Shown here piece after piece: positions 1 to 8,240 of a DNA stretch of 64,000 nucleotides. The DNA comes from Simplicispira psychrophila DSM 11588. Its GTDB lineage: Bacteria > Pseudomonadota > Gammaproteobacteria > Burkholderiales > Burkholderiaceae_C. The notes under the pieces were generated by a model. It was not told where the DNA came from and did no database searches. It saw only the letters and a program-made list of their open reading frames with translations. How positions within the stretch are numbered: position 1 is the stretch's first letter; each line of letters opens with the position of its first letter. A program made the position numbers and the translations under genes. The stretch lies in assembly GCF_000688255.1 (NCBI RefSeq), contig NZ_JHYS01000006.1, forward strand, positions 62,001-126,000, in the 5' to 3' direction.

Positions 1-84
1 TTCGTTGATACCGATCAGCAAGATGGCCGTCAACACCGCCAATGGCAGGCTGAGTGTGATTTCTTTGAACTGAGACCAGCGCAT
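1..84 (-). CDS. Membrane protein N-terminus, probably sensor kinase (partial)
   Basis: Only the first 28 codons are in the window; the rest lies beyond the left edge. The start ATG has an AAGGAA ribosome site 5 nt upstream. The visible protein begins MRWSQFKEIT and continues into a hydrophobic segment (residues 12-25, LPLAVLTAILLIG) ending in INE, so it starts with a signal anchor or first membrane helix. It is divergent from a NarL-type response regulator 119 bp away. A helix followed by INE is what one often sees at the start of CHASE3-type histidine kinases, which would make it the cognate kinase; that is inference, because no kinase domain is visible. Confidence 0.5.
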   Translation of the reverse strand, partial: MRWSQFKEITLSLPLAVLTAILLIGINE

Positions 85-142
85 GATTTTTCCTTGTCGT
101 GGGATATGGTGGTTTCGTGATAATGCACACTAAGTCGCGTAC

Positions 143-174
143 ACCCCACAGCGGGGTAGTTGCCCAAAAAGGGC
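143..174. promoter_or_regulatory. Tandem inverted repeats, possible operator
   Basis: Two inverted repeats lie side by side between divergent genes: ACCCC-5 nt-GGGGT (143-157) and GCCC-AAAAA-GGGC (162-174). Their centres are about 18 bp apart. They lie 30-60 bp upstream of the response regulator start, where an autoregulatory site for a LuxR-type regulator would be expected. No promoter hexamers are convincing here. The role is inferred from position only. Confidence 0.3.
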
Positions 175-203
175 GTCAGACCTGTCTTTTGAAAGTAGAT
201 TCA

Positions 204-836
204 ATGATAAAAATCGGCATTGTGGATGACCACGCCATCGTTCGTTCCGGCCTGCGGCAGTTTCTCGCGGAACATGTGGACTTGCGCGTGGCGGGCGAAG
301 CATCGAACGGGCGCGAAGCGATTGACTTGGTGCGCAACACTGAGATTGACGTGTTGATCATGGATCTTTCGATGCCCGGACAAAGCGGGCTGGATGCCTT
401 GGCCATGTTGCGTGCCAAGGCGCCCGATATGGGTATTTTGATCTTGAGTGGCTACCCGGAAGAGCATTACGCCATGAACCTGATCCGCCAGGGTGCCAGC
501 GGCTATCTGAACAAGGAGTGCGAGCCCAAAGAGATCGTTGAGGCCATTCGCACCATTTCCCTGGGCCGGCGTTACATCACACCGGTAGTAGCCGAACTGC
601 TGGCGCAGCAACTCAACCGCAAAGACAACGCATTGCCGCATGAGCAACTGTCCGAGCGTGAATTCCAGGTTTTTCTGAAGCTCGCCAAAGGCGAAACCGC
701 CGGTGACATCGCCAAAACATTGTCTCTGAGCGTCAAGACCGTCAGTACCTATCGGACGCGGCTGATGGAAAAAATGGCGCTATCGTCTAATAGCGACCTG
801 ACCTATTACGCACTGAAAAACAGTTTGATTGATTAA
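204..836 (+). CDS. Response regulator, NarL/FixJ (LuxR-HTH) family
   Basis: A 210-aa DNA-binding response regulator. The receiver domain covers residues 1-120, with the acidic pair D8-D9, phospho-acceptor D54 in LIMDLSMPG and conserved K104. A LuxR-type helix-turn-helix covers about 148-207, starting with LSERE and containing the recognition-helix stretch LSVKTVSTYR. I chose the ATG at 204 because it gives the usual family length and begins directly with the receiver strand MIKIGIVDD; the frame stays open upstream to 99. The ribosome site is weak (GAAAG). It converges with a stand-alone receiver protein and diverges from a probable kinase, so these three probably form one signalling unit. The target genes are unknown. 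Confidence 0.85.
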   Translation: MIKIGIVDDHAIVRSGLRQFLAEHVDLRVAGEASNGREAIDLVRNTEIDVLIMDLSMPGQSGLDALAMLRAKAPDMGILILSGYPEEHYAMNLIRQGASGYLNKECEPKEIVEAIRTISLGRRYITPVVAELLAQQLNRKDNALPHEQLSEREFQVFLKLAKGETAGDIAKTLSLSVKTVSTYRTRLMEKMALSSNSDLTYYALKNSLID

Positions 837-850
837 GTGGCCGCTAACGC

Positions 851-1264
851 TCAGGCCGCTTCAGGAGGGACATCGACTGCAGCATTGCTGCGGTCAATGC
901 AGTAATCCACCAAGGCCTCGATTTCATTGGATTTGTCAAACACGGCGTCTACCCCCAGTTGCGCGCAGCGCATCCGTACATCGGGGGTGGCGTAATTGCT
1001 CAATACCACCATGCGCTGGTGCGGGTGGCGGGCACGGCAAGCGGCCAGCACCCCCAGGCCACTGCCTTGGCGCAAAAACAGATCCACGATGGCCAAGTCC
1101 CATTGGGTATTGTTGGTCGTGAGCCAGGATTTGCCGTCGTCTTCGGTTTCGGCTATGCCGACGGATTCAACGCTGGCCAATTCTTCGAGAGTGGCAATCA
1201 GATTCTCTCGAATGGTCGCGTTGTCTTCAACGATATAGGTTTTGAGTTTCACTCTGGAGTCCAT
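851..1264 (-). CDS. Stand-alone receiver-domain response regulator
   Basis: A 137-aa protein made of one receiver domain and no output domain. Visible landmarks are the acidic residues in IVEDN (positions 11-15), phospho-acceptor D61 in LAIVDLF, S89 and K111. The start at 1264 begins just before the first receiver strand; an upstream in-frame start at 1303 would add 13 unconvincing residues. It ends 14 bp from the convergent NarL-type regulator. CheY-like single receivers act as phosphorelay intermediates or through protein contact, so this could pass phosphate between a hybrid kinase and the neighbouring regulator. That is inference from adjacency. Confidence 0.75.
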   Translation of the reverse strand: MDSRVKLKTYIVEDNATIRENLIATLEELASVESVGIAETEDDGKSWLTTNNTQWDLAIVDLFLRQGSGLGVLAACRARHPHQRMVVLSNYATPDVRMRCAQLGVDAVFDKSNEIEALVDYCIDRSNAAVDVPPEAA

Positions 1265-1364
1265 TGCATGGCGGGCACAAGGGAGCGCCGACTTGACATT
1301 CAATGTAAGTGTAATTGTGTCTAAATTTTGCCAGTCAGTGCATGAGCTCAGCGTCAGTCAGTTC

Positions 1365-2111
1365 CTACGCTGCACAGACGGCACAATTTGTATCACGCCG
1401 CACCTGCAGCGCGCTCCACTCCATGTTGCGCGCATCCAGCATCAGCAAACGCCCGGCCAGCGACGGGCCTGCACCCGATACCAGTTTGAGGGCTTCTGCC
1501 GCCTGCATGGCGCCGACGATGCCCACCAGCGGCGCAAACACCCCCATGGTGGAGCACTGCACTTCTTCAAATTCGGCGTTCGGGGCAAAAATGCAGGCAT
1601 AGCACGGTGCATTTGCCTGGCGCGGGTCCACTACGGTGATCTGTCCGTCAAAGCGAATTGCTGCACCCACCACCAGCGGTTTGGCATGGCGCACGCAGGC
1701 GGCATTGATGGCGTGGCGCGTGGCGTAGTTGTCGGTGCAGTCCAGCACCACGGTGGCCGTGGCGACCAGGCCATCCAGCAAAGTCGCATCGGCACGCGCC
1801 TGGATGCAGGTGATAGCCGCGTCCGGGTTGATGGCGAGCACCGCTTCGGCTGCCGAAGTCACCTTGGGCTGACCGACGCGCGCGCTGGTGTGGGCAATCT
1901 GGCGCTGTAGATTGGTCAGATCGACGGCGTCATCATCGACCAGCGTGATGTGGCCGATGCCGGCAGAACCCAAGTACAGCGCCGCGGGTGAGCCCAGGCC
2001 ACCGGCGCCAATGATCAGCGCGTGCGCTGCCAGAATGCGTTCCTGCCCTTCAATGCCGATCTCGTCGAGCAGGATGTGGCGCGAGTAGCGCAAGAGCTGT
2101 TGGTCGTTCAT
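1365..2111 (-). CDS. moeB: MoeB/ThiF-type sulfur-carrier adenylyltransferase
   Basis: A 248-aa E1-like enzyme that adenylates the C-terminal glycine of a small sulfur-carrier protein (MoaD or ThiS) for molybdopterin or thiamine synthesis in the cytoplasm. The nucleotide-binding loop GAGGLGSP is at residues 35-42 and the DxDxxxxxNLQRQ region follows at 60-71. Two zinc-binding CxxC pairs are present, C170/C173 and C243/C246. The start at 2111 is the Met of MNDQQLLRYSR, the usual N-terminus of the family. It follows ctpA and gpmA on the same strand, an order common in Burkholderiales. Whether it serves MoaD, ThiS or both cannot be decided here, since neither carrier is in the window. Confidence 0.8.
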   Translation of the reverse strand: MNDQQLLRYSRHILLDEIGIEGQERILAAHALIIGAGGLGSPAALYLGSAGIGHITLVDDDAVDLTNLQRQIAHTSARVGQPKVTSAAEAVLAINPDAAITCIQARADATLLDGLVATATVVLDCTDNYATRHAINAACVRHAKPLVVGAAIRFDGQITVVDPRQANAPCYACIFAPNAEFEEVQCSTMGVFAPLVGIVGAMQAAEALKLVSGAGPSLAGRLLMLDARNMEWSALQVRRDTNCAVCAA

Positions 2112-2116
2112 GGGGA

Positions 2117-2158
2117 ATAAAAAATGGAAAAGGGCCGGGCTCCTGCGAGTCCGGCCCC
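2117..2158 (-). terminator. Rho-independent terminator after ctpA
   Basis: An 11-bp GC-rich stem (2132-2142 with 2147-2157) with a CTGC loop. On the minus strand it is followed by TTTTCC and then a second T run. It lies between the ctpA stop and the moeB start, so it would end ctpA transcription or attenuate read-through into moeB. Confidence 0.6.
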
Positions 2159-2197
2159 TGGGATGAAGGCGCTGGCGCCCTGCAGACACCGCGTGGC

Positions 2198-3640
2198 TTA
2201 CTGTGCGTCGTCTTTCTTTTCTTCCTTGCGCTCGGTCTGCGTCTTGCTGGCCAGCACCGTGGCGCCCTTGAGCTGGTTGATGGCCTGCGCCAACTGGAAG
2301 TCCTTGTCCGTGCCGAACTCGGGCAGTTTGCGTTCCGCCAGCGGTTTTTTCGATTCTTCTTCCAGGCGCTTGCGTGCGTCTTCGCGGGCCTTTTCGCGGA
2401 CTTCGTCCTTGACCTCTGCCCCTTGGCCGCTGCCCAGGTGCTTCTCCAGATCGGCCTCGCGCATCCGCAGGGCGGCAAACGGGCTGCCCTCCAAGGTTTC
2501 ATCGACCATTACGTCGGGCACGATGCCCTTGGCCTGGATCGACTTGCCGCTGGGGGTGTAGTAGCGCGCCGTGGTCAGCTTGATGCCGGTGTCTGGTCCC
2601 AGCGGGCGCACCGTCTGCACCGAGCCCTTGCCAAAGGTCTGGCTGCCCATGATGGTGGCGCGCTTGTGGTCTTGCAGTGCGCCAGCGACGATTTCGCTGG
2701 CCGAGGCCGAGCCTTCGTTCACCAGCACCACCAGTGGCACGGTTTTGAGGGCGGCGGGCAGGCGCTTGAGCGGGTCGCCGGCACCGCGTCGGGCATAAAA
2801 CTCGGGCGCCGCCTTGTAGGCTGCCTTGCTTTCGGCCAGTTGGCCGTTGGTGGTCACCACGGTGACGTTTTCGGGCAGGAAGGCAGCCGACACGGCGACA
2901 GCAGCGTCGAGCAGACCGCCCGGATCGTTGCGCAGGTCCAGTACCAGACCCTTGAGGCGCGGGTCGGCCTTGTACAGTTCTTCGGCCTTGCGCACAAAGT
3001 CGTCCACCGTGCGTTCCTGGAACTGCGACAGGCGAATCCAGCCGTAGCCCGGCTCGATGAGCTTGCCCTTGACCGACTGGGTCTTGATCTCTTCGCGCGT
3101 AATGGTCACCGGGAAGGTGCGGCTCTCGTCCTTGCGCAAAATGGTCAGCGTGACCTTGGTAGCGGGTTCACCGCGCATTTTCTTGACCGCATCGCTGAGC
3201 GACAGGCCTTTGACGGCGGTGTCGTCGATCTTGGTGATCAGATCGTTGGTTTTCAGGCCAGCCCGGAAGGCGGGTGAGCCTTCAATCGGCGAAACCACTT
3301 TGATCAGGCCGTCTTCCTGCGTGATCTCGATGCCCACGCCGACAAAGCGGCCGGTCGTGCCTTCCCGGAATTCGGCAAATGATTTTTTGTCGAAATACTG
3401 TGAGTGCGGATCCAGGCTCGCCACCATGCCGGTGATGGCATCGGTGATGAGTTTCTTGTCGTCCACCGGCTCGACGTAATCGGTCTTCACCAGCCCGAAC
3501 ACCGCCGAGAGTTGCTGAATTTCTTCCAGCGGCAAAGGCGCCATGGCGCCGCGTGCCATGGTTTGCAGGGACACCGTGGTCATGGCCCCAGCTAATACAC
3601 CGACGGATACCCAGCCTGCGATCTTCAATTTTTGGCCCAT
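2198..3640 (-). CDS. ctpA: C-terminal processing protease, S41 family
   Basis: A 480-aa periplasmic serine protease of the CtpA/Prc family, which degrades or trims envelope proteins from their C-termini. It has an N-terminal signal or anchor helix (about residues 7-28), a PDZ domain (about 95-180) and the S41 catalytic domain. The catalytic Ser-Lys dyad is S313 in GSASASE and K338 in FGKGSVQT, with the same 25-residue spacing as in E. coli Prc. I chose the ATG at 3640, which has AAGG 8 nt upstream, rather than one 9 codons further up. The C-terminal 60 residues are Lys/Glu-rich and probably helical. It lies between gpmA and moeB. Confidence 0.9.
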   Translation of the reverse strand: MGQKLKIAGWVSVGVLAGAMTTVSLQTMARGAMAPLPLEEIQQLSAVFGLVKTDYVEPVDDKKLITDAITGMVASLDPHSQYFDKKSFAEFREGTTGRFVGVGIEITQEDGLIKVVSPIEGSPAFRAGLKTNDLITKIDDTAVKGLSLSDAVKKMRGEPATKVTLTILRKDESRTFPVTITREEIKTQSVKGKLIEPGYGWIRLSQFQERTVDDFVRKAEELYKADPRLKGLVLDLRNDPGGLLDAAVAVSAAFLPENVTVVTTNGQLAESKAAYKAAPEFYARRGAGDPLKRLPAALKTVPLVVLVNEGSASASEIVAGALQDHKRATIMGSQTFGKGSVQTVRPLGPDTGIKLTTARYYTPSGKSIQAKGIVPDVMVDETLEGSPFAALRMREADLEKHLGSGQGAEVKDEVREKAREDARKRLEEESKKPLAERKLPEFGTDKDFQLAQAINQLKGATVLASKTQTERKEEKKDDAQ

Positions 3641-3772
3641 ACAAAATACCTTTACCGATTCATTCAATAGGCACCTTGGAAGGGTGCTGCCCGCCGCAGT
3701 TCCGCGGGGGTACTTAGTTATGTGCCAGTGCGGCGAATTGGAAGACCGCTTTACCGCAGCTTTACTGCAGTT

Positions 3773-4516
3773 TCAGGCTTTGCCCTGAGAAGCCACCGCG
3801 GCCGCCGCTGCTGCTGCGGCCGCTGCATCACCCAGATAGTAATGGCGCAGCGGTTTCAGATCGTCGTCCAGTTCATACACCAGTGGAATCCCGTTGGGAA
3901 TGTTCACGCCAACGATGTCTTCGTCAGAAATATTGTCCAGGTATTTGACCAGCGCACGGATCGAGTTGCCGTGCGCCGCCACCACCACGCGCTGGCCGCT
4001 GCGAATCGCCGGTGCCATGGTGTCGTTCCAGAACGGCATCACGCGCGCCACGGTGTCTTTCAGGCACTCGGTCAGCGGCACGCTCTCGGGCGCCAGGCCG
4101 GCATAACGCGGGTCGCTGCGTTCGCTGCGCGGATCATCGGCCTGCAGCAGCGGTGGTGGCGTGTCATAGCTGCGGCGCCACACCAGTACCTGCTCGTCGC
4201 CGTATTTTTGTGCCGTCTCGCCCTTGTTCAAGCCTTGTAGTCCGCCGTAATGGCGCTCGTTCAGGCGCCAGCTCTTGTGCACGGGCAGCCAGGTGCGCTC
4301 CATCTCATTCAGGCAAAACCACAGGGTATCGATGGCGCGCTTGAGCACGCTGGTGTAGGCGACGTCAAACTCGTAGCCTTCGGCCTTGAGCAGCTTGCCG
4401 GCCGACATGGCTTGCGATACGCCGGTGGGGGTCAAATCGACATCGGTCCAGCCCGTGAAACGGTTTTCAAGGTTCCAGGTGGATTCGCCGTGGCGGATCA
4501 GAACAAGTTTGTGCAT
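3773..4516 (-). CDS. gpmA: 2,3-bisphosphoglycerate-dependent phosphoglycerate mutase
   Basis: A 247-aa glycolytic enzyme interconverting 3- and 2-phosphoglycerate. The phosphohistidine motif LIRHGES has H9, with R8, E87 (in NERHYGG) and the second active-site His H182 (AAHGNS). The length fits the cofactor-dependent dPGM family. The C-terminus is odd: after YYLGD there are ten consecutive Ala codons, written with mixed GCN codons that create two GCGGCCGC sites, then VASQGKA. The tail follows the conserved core and is probably disordered. It is divergent from the rhodanese gene, 71 bp away, and upstream of ctpA. Confidence 0.95.
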   Translation of the reverse strand: MHKLVLIRHGESTWNLENRFTGWTDVDLTPTGVSQAMSAGKLLKAEGYEFDVAYTSVLKRAIDTLWFCLNEMERTWLPVHKSWRLNERHYGGLQGLNKGETAQKYGDEQVLVWRRSYDTPPPLLQADDPRSERSDPRYAGLAPESVPLTECLKDTVARVMPFWNDTMAPAIRSGQRVVVAAHGNSIRALVKYLDNISDEDIVGVNIPNGIPLVYELDDDLKPLRHYYLGDAAAAAAAAAAVASQGKA

Positions 4517-4587
4517 GGTTTCACCAGAAAAAGCAGAGCAAATCTTGCCATTCTAAAATTGCTCTGTTTGCCAACCCAAGGAATAAC

Positions 4588-4995
4588 GTGAAATTCATTG
4601 TCGATAACTGGTATTTGATACTTCTGGCCCTGGTTGCGGGTGCCATGCTGCTGGTGCCCATGCTCAAGCCCGGGGCTATGGGCGGTCTGTCTGCGGCCAT
4701 GGCGGTGCAACTGATCAACCGCGAAAAAGCCGTGGTGATTGACGTCTGCGGCGCGGCCGAATACGCCGCCGGCCATGTGGTGGGCGCCAAGAATGTCCCG
4801 CTCGACGAGCTGGAAGCGCGCCTACCGGCCGTGGTCAAGAACAAGGCCTTGCCGTTGGTGATCGTCTGTGCCAGCGGCGCGCGGGCACAGCGCGCCACTG
4901 CTGTGGCCCAAAAATTGGGTTATGCCAACGCCCAGGCGCTCAACGGTGGCCTCAAGGCCTGGGCGGATGCCGGCATGCCGGTGGAAAAAGCCTGA
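4588..4995 (+). CDS. Membrane-anchored rhodanese-like protein
   Basis: A 135-aa single-domain rhodanese with one N-terminal membrane helix (residues 8-24), like E. coli YibN. The active-site loop is CASGAR with C94, so a sulfur-transfer role is plausible; the physiological acceptor is unknown. Translation starts with GTG at 4588, supported by AAGGAA 5 nt upstream. It heads a set rhodanese-grxC-secB-gpsA on one strand, an order seen in many beta- and gammaproteobacteria. Confidence 0.85.
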   Translation: MKFIVDNWYLILLALVAGAMLLVPMLKPGAMGGLSAAMAVQLINREKAVVIDVCGAAEYAAGHVVGAKNVPLDELEARLPAVVKNKALPLVIVCASGARAQRATAVAQKLGYANAQALNGGLKAWADAGMPVEKA

Positions 4996-5042
4996 AATTT
5001 GTCACCGATTCCCTGTCTTTTTTTTCTACTCCAAGGAGTCCC

Positions 5043-5303
5043 ATGCCAGCCGTAAAGATGTACACCACGGGCTATTGCCCTTACTGCACCCGCGCCAAGC
5101 AATTTTTGCAGGCCAAGGGCGTTCTGCAGATGGAAGAAATTCGCATTGATACCGACCCTGCTGCGCGCATCGCCATGATGGAAATCACCCAGCGGCGCAC
5201 GGTGCCGCAGATTTTTATCGGCAGCACCCATGTGGGCGGCTATGACGATCTGGTGGCGCTGGACAAGAGCGGTGCCCTGCAGCCGCTGCTGGATGCCGCC
5301 TGA
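5043..5303 (+). CDS. grxC: Glutaredoxin 3
   Basis: An 86-aa cytoplasmic dithiol glutaredoxin that reduces disulfides with glutathione. The CPYC active site is at residues 12-15, and the cis-proline motif TVPQIFI and the GG-D motif (VGGYDDL) needed for glutathione binding are present. A strong AAGGAG sits 5 nt before the ATG. It lies 47 bp after the rhodanese gene and before secB. Confidence 0.93.
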   Translation: MPAVKMYTTGYCPYCTRAKQFLQAKGVLQMEEIRIDTDPAARIAMMEITQRRTVPQIFIGSTHVGGYDDLVALDKSGALQPLLDAA

Positions 5304-5347
5304 CGCCTGACGCCTGAAATGCGCGCTGCATAATGCAGCCCCATGTG

Positions 5348-5385
5348 CCCGCTGCCGGATCACCCCCTTCAGCGGGTTTTGTTTT
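5348..5385 (+). terminator. Probable terminator after grxC
   Basis: A 7-bp stem CCCGCTG (5348-5354) pairs with CAGCGGG (5370-5376) across a 15-nt loop and is followed by TTTTGTTTT. It sits between grxC and secB, so secB may have its own promoter or depend on read-through. Confidence 0.5.
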
Positions 5386-5420
5386 GCAGAAACTGCGCTT
5401 CGCGTTGAAAGACCCTCACC

Positions 5421-5891
5421 ATGGCCGACCAAGAAAACTCCGCAAACCCCGTGTTCCAGATCCAGCGCGTCTACCTCAAAGACCTGTCGCTGGAGCAGCC
5501 CAACTCGCCCGGCATCCTGCTGGAGCAAGAGCAGCCCAATGTGGACATCCAGCTCAGCGTGGAAGCCACACCGGTGGCCGACGGTATTTTTGAAGTCGCC
5601 GTCACGGCCACCGTGCACACCAAGATCAAGGACAAGACCGTGTTTCTGGTCGAAGCCAAGCAGGCCGGCATCTTCGAGATCCGCAATATCCCGGAAGACC
5701 AGATGGGCCCCGTCATGGGCATTGCCTGCCCGCAAATCGTTTACCCCTACCTGCGCGGCAACGTGGCTGACTTGGTCAATCGCGCTGGCTTCCCGCCCGT
5801 GCACTTGGCCGAACTCAACTTCCAGGCGATGTACGAAGAGCAGCAAGCGCAAGCCGCCAACGCTGCACCTGCCTCCACGCTGCCGCAGTAA
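5421..5891 (+). CDS. secB: Protein-export chaperone SecB
   Basis: A 156-aa cytoplasmic chaperone that keeps preproteins unfolded and passes them to SecA. The sequence has the SecB core: [12 protein letters not shown] at the start, the central strand pattern [11 protein letters not shown], and the conserved Pro-rich loop [10 protein letters not shown] with [14 protein letters not shown]. The length is usual for the family. It stands directly upstream of gpsA, as in E. coli. Confidence 0.95.
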   Translation: MADQENSANPVFQIQRVYLKDLSLEQPNSPGILLEQEQPNVDIQLSVEATPVADGIFEVAVTATVHTKIKDKTVFLVEAKQAGIFEIRNIPEDQMGPVMGIACPQIVYPYLRGNVADLVNRAGFPPVHLAELNFQAMYEEQQAQAANAAPASTLPQ

Positions 5892-5893
5892 AC

Positions 5894-5953
5894 CCAGGTC
5901 TTTTAGGTCTCTAAGGCACATGGGGTAAGCGCTGATAGCTATGAAAATAATAG
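5894..5953 (-). repeat. Dispersed repeat copy 1, at gpsA start
   Basis: Read on the minus strand this copy runs CTATTATTTTCATAGCT, then ATCAGCGC, and ends in GAGACC plus A/T-rich sequence. It aligns closely with the copy at the recJ start. The gpsA ATG at 5941 and its first codons lie inside it. Confidence 0.75.
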
Positions 5954-6948
5954 TGATTGGTGCCGGTGCCTTTGGCACGGCGATGGCCGTCAGCGCGGCC
6001 GCCCATCCGGCCGGCCACGCGGTCACGCTGTGGGCGCGCGATGCGCAGCAACTGGACACCTTGCAGGCGACGCGCAGCAATGCGCGCTACCTGCCTGGGG
6101 TCGTCCTGCCGCCGGCATTGGCGCTGGTTGGCGGCGATATGGCGGCGCTGGTTGCCACGGCCGATCTGGTCATCGTCGCCACACCGATGGCGGCGCTGCG
6201 TACCGTGCTGGCGCAGTTGCGCCACTGCCGCGTACCGCTGGCTTGGCTGTGCAAAGGTTTTGAGACCACGCAGGGGCCGGATGCCGTCGGTTTGATGGCG
6301 CACGAGGTTTGCGCGCAAGCCGCGCCGGACTTGGCGGCTGGCGTGCTCAGTGGCCCCAGCTTTGCGCTGGAAGTGGCGCGGGCCCAGCCGACCGCGCTGG
6401 TCGCCGCCAGTGCCCACGCCCACGTGCGCAGCGCTCTGGTGCAAGCCTTTCACAGTTCCAGCCTGCGCATCTACGCCAACGACGACATCGTCGGCGTCGA
6501 AGCCGGGGGCGCCATCAAGAACGTGCTGGCGATTGCCACCGGCCTGTGCGATGGCCTGCAATTGGGACTGAACGCCCGCGCCGCGCTGATCACGCGCGGC
6601 TTGGCGGAAATGACCCGCCTGGGCCTGGCGCTGGGCGCGCGCACCGAGACTTTTATGGGTCTGTCGGGCGTTGGTGATCTGGTGTTGACGGCGACCGGCG
6701 ATCTGTCACGCAATCGCCGCGTCGGTCTGCTGCTGGCGCAGGGTCAGACGCTGGAGCAAGCCGTGGCCTCGCTGGGCCATGTGGCGGAGGGCGTGTACTG
6801 CGCGCGCACCGTGGTGCAGCGCGCGCGCCATCTGGGGGTGGACGTGCCCATCAGCGAAGCCGTGGTGGGGCTGCTCGATGGCCAGCTGCAACCGCTGGAG
6901 GCCCTAGCCGTGCTGATGGACCGAGGTCCCAAGGGCGAGGCCGATTGA
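5941..6948 (+). CDS. gpsA: Glycerol-3-phosphate dehydrogenase [NAD(P)+]
   Basis: A 335-aa cytoplasmic enzyme that reduces dihydroxyacetone phosphate to sn-glycerol-3-phosphate for phospholipid synthesis. The dinucleotide-binding loop GAGAFG is at residues 7-12, the second conserved block LSGPSFA is present, and the catalytic lysine is K193 in GGAIKNV. The start codon and the codons for MKII come from a dispersed repeat copy, and no good ribosome site is visible upstream (nearest purine run is GGGGTAAG, about 12 nt away). Translation may therefore be weak or coupled to secB. Confidence 0.94.
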   Translation: MKIIVIGAGAFGTAMAVSAAAHPAGHAVTLWARDAQQLDTLQATRSNARYLPGVVLPPALALVGGDMAALVATADLVIVATPMAALRTVLAQLRHCRVPLAWLCKGFETTQGPDAVGLMAHEVCAQAAPDLAAGVLSGPSFALEVARAQPTALVAASAHAHVRSALVQAFHSSSLRIYANDDIVGVEAGGAIKNVLAIATGLCDGLQLGLNARAALITRGLAEMTRLGLALGARTETFMGLSGVGDLVLTATGDLSRNRRVGLLLAQGQTLEQAVASLGHVAEGVYCARTVVQRARHLGVDVPISEAVVGLLDGQLQPLEALAVLMDRGPKGEAD

Positions 6949-6972
6949 GCCGCTGCCGGCCACGCCATTCAC

Positions 6973-7011
6973 AAAAAAGCCACTGGCACACGATAAGTGT
7001 GTACAGTGGCT
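6973..7011. terminator. Bidirectional terminator between gpsA and proX
   Basis: An 8-bp stem AGCCACTG/CAGTGGCT (6978-6985 with 7004-7011) is extended by an inner CACAC/GTGTG stem. On the minus strand it is followed by six T, making a good terminator for the proVWX operon. On the plus strand the tail is a weak TGTTTACT after gpsA. Confidence 0.7.
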
Positions 7012-7019
7012 GTTTACTA

Positions 7020-7068
7020 TGTTAATAGTAGCTGCAAGCGCTTTATAGATAAGGGCTAGAAGCCTATT
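7020..7068 (+). repeat. Dispersed repeat copy 2, gpsA/proX
   Basis: AATAGTAGCTGCAAGCGC, a variable spacer, then AAGGGCTAGAAGCC. It lies between the terminator hairpin and the proX stop; a second, inverted AATAATAGCT just to the right (7071-7080) carries the proX TAA. Confidence 0.75.
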
Positions 7069-7074
7069 TAGCTA

Positions 7075-8097
7075 TTATTTCGCAGCCGCCATGGCTTGGG
7101 CGATCCAGCGGTCAAAGGTCTGTTGGTGCGCCTTGATCCAGCCGTTCACATGGCGCTCGATATCTTTTGGCTTGTTCTCGCCGTTGTTCATGCGCAGATT
7201 TTGGGCATTGATGTCGCCCACCGGCAGCTGCATCACTTCAAACAGTTTGGTTGCGGCCGGGTTTTTTTCGGTAAACGCCTTGTTGGCGACGATGCGCTGC
7301 ACATTGGGGACAAAGCCATAGTCACGGCCATCGGGCATTTGTGTGCTGGTCTTGGAGGGATCGCCCTTTTGTGCCGAAAACGGCACTTGCAAAAAGACCA
7401 CGTCCTTGCCTGGGCGCAGCACGCTGCTGAGCCAGTAGGGCGTCCAGGTGTAATAAAAGATCGGCTGGCCCTGCTTGTAGCGCGCCAGGGTGTCGGCCAT
7501 CAGCGCGGAGTAGCTGCCCTGGTTGTGCGTGATGCGGTTGCGCAGCTGGTAGGTGTCGAGGTGGTATTCAATCGCCAGCTCGCAGCCCCAGCCGGGGTTG
7601 CAGCCGGTCAGGTCGGCCTTGCCATCCCCATTGGTGTCGAACAGTGCGGCAATTTTGGGATCGGCCATTTGGGACAGAGTGGTGATCTTGTATTGGTCCG
7701 CCGTCTTTTTGTCGATCAGATAGCCCTGTAGCGCGTTGCGGATGTAGGTGCTGTTGCGCCACATTTTGGCGTCGCCCCCGGCGTTGGTGAAGAAGGCGGC
7801 GTGCAGCGGATCCCAGTGGCTGGACAAGTAGGTGGCATCGCCGTTGGCAATCGCCAGGTGGCCTGTGGCGTATTCAATTTCTTGCGGTGGCTTGACGCTG
7901 TAGCCGAGCTTTTCCATGGCACGCGAGATCAGCAGTGTCTGGAACAATTCTTCGGCGACCGAGCCTTTGATGGGCTGCACGGTGATGCCTTTGCCGGGGA
8001 GGTCAGCGGCCGCAGCCGGGCTGGACAGGCCCAAGGCCAGCAGGCTGGTGGCCAAAAGAGTGCGTGTCATGTGGGTGAAGGTGAAAGTTTTCTTCAT
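7075..8097 (-). CDS. proX: Glycine betaine/proline ABC transporter substrate-binding protein
   Basis: A 340-aa periplasmic binding protein of the ProX/OpuAC type. It has a signal peptide (about residues 1-31, ending SSPAAAA) and a mature part typical of quaternary-amine binders, including [20 protein letters not shown] near the N-terminus and [10 protein letters not shown] mid-protein. I chose the ATG at 8097, which has AGGAG 9 nt upstream and starts the signal peptide; an open extension to 8217 lacks both. It is the last gene of proV-proW-proX. The stop codon TAA lies in repeat sequence. Choline or related betaines are also possible substrates. Confidence 0.9.
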   Translation of the reverse strand: MKKTFTFTHMTRTLLATSLLALGLSSPAAAADLPGKGITVQPIKGSVAEELFQTLLISRAMEKLGYSVKPPQEIEYATGHLAIANGDATYLSSHWDPLHAAFFTNAGGDAKMWRNSTYIRNALQGYLIDKKTADQYKITTLSQMADPKIAALFDTNGDGKADLTGCNPGWGCELAIEYHLDTYQLRNRITHNQGSYSALMADTLARYKQGQPIFYYTWTPYWLSSVLRPGKDVVFLQVPFSAQKGDPSKTSTQMPDGRDYGFVPNVQRIVANKAFTEKNPAATKLFEVMQLPVGDINAQNLRMNNGENKPKDIERHVNGWIKAHQQTFDRWIAQAMAAAK

Positions 8098-8184
8098 CGT
8101 TGATGTCTCCTGAGTGGGTAAATCAATAAATCTGCACGCCAGTTGGGTTGAGTACAACCCAACCTGCGGGTGACGGATGATTTG

Positions 8185-8240
8185 TGCTATTTTTGGCCTA
8201 TAGCCCTTTAAATACATGCGCTACTAGCTATCATTTTTGA
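8185..8240 (-). repeat. Dispersed repeat copy 3, proW/proX
   Basis: On the minus strand: AAAAATGATAGCTAGTAGCGC, spacer, then AAAGGGCTATAGGCCAAAAA (read with a break at the spacer). It includes the proW stop TGA and fills much of the proW-proX gap. Confidence 0.75.
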
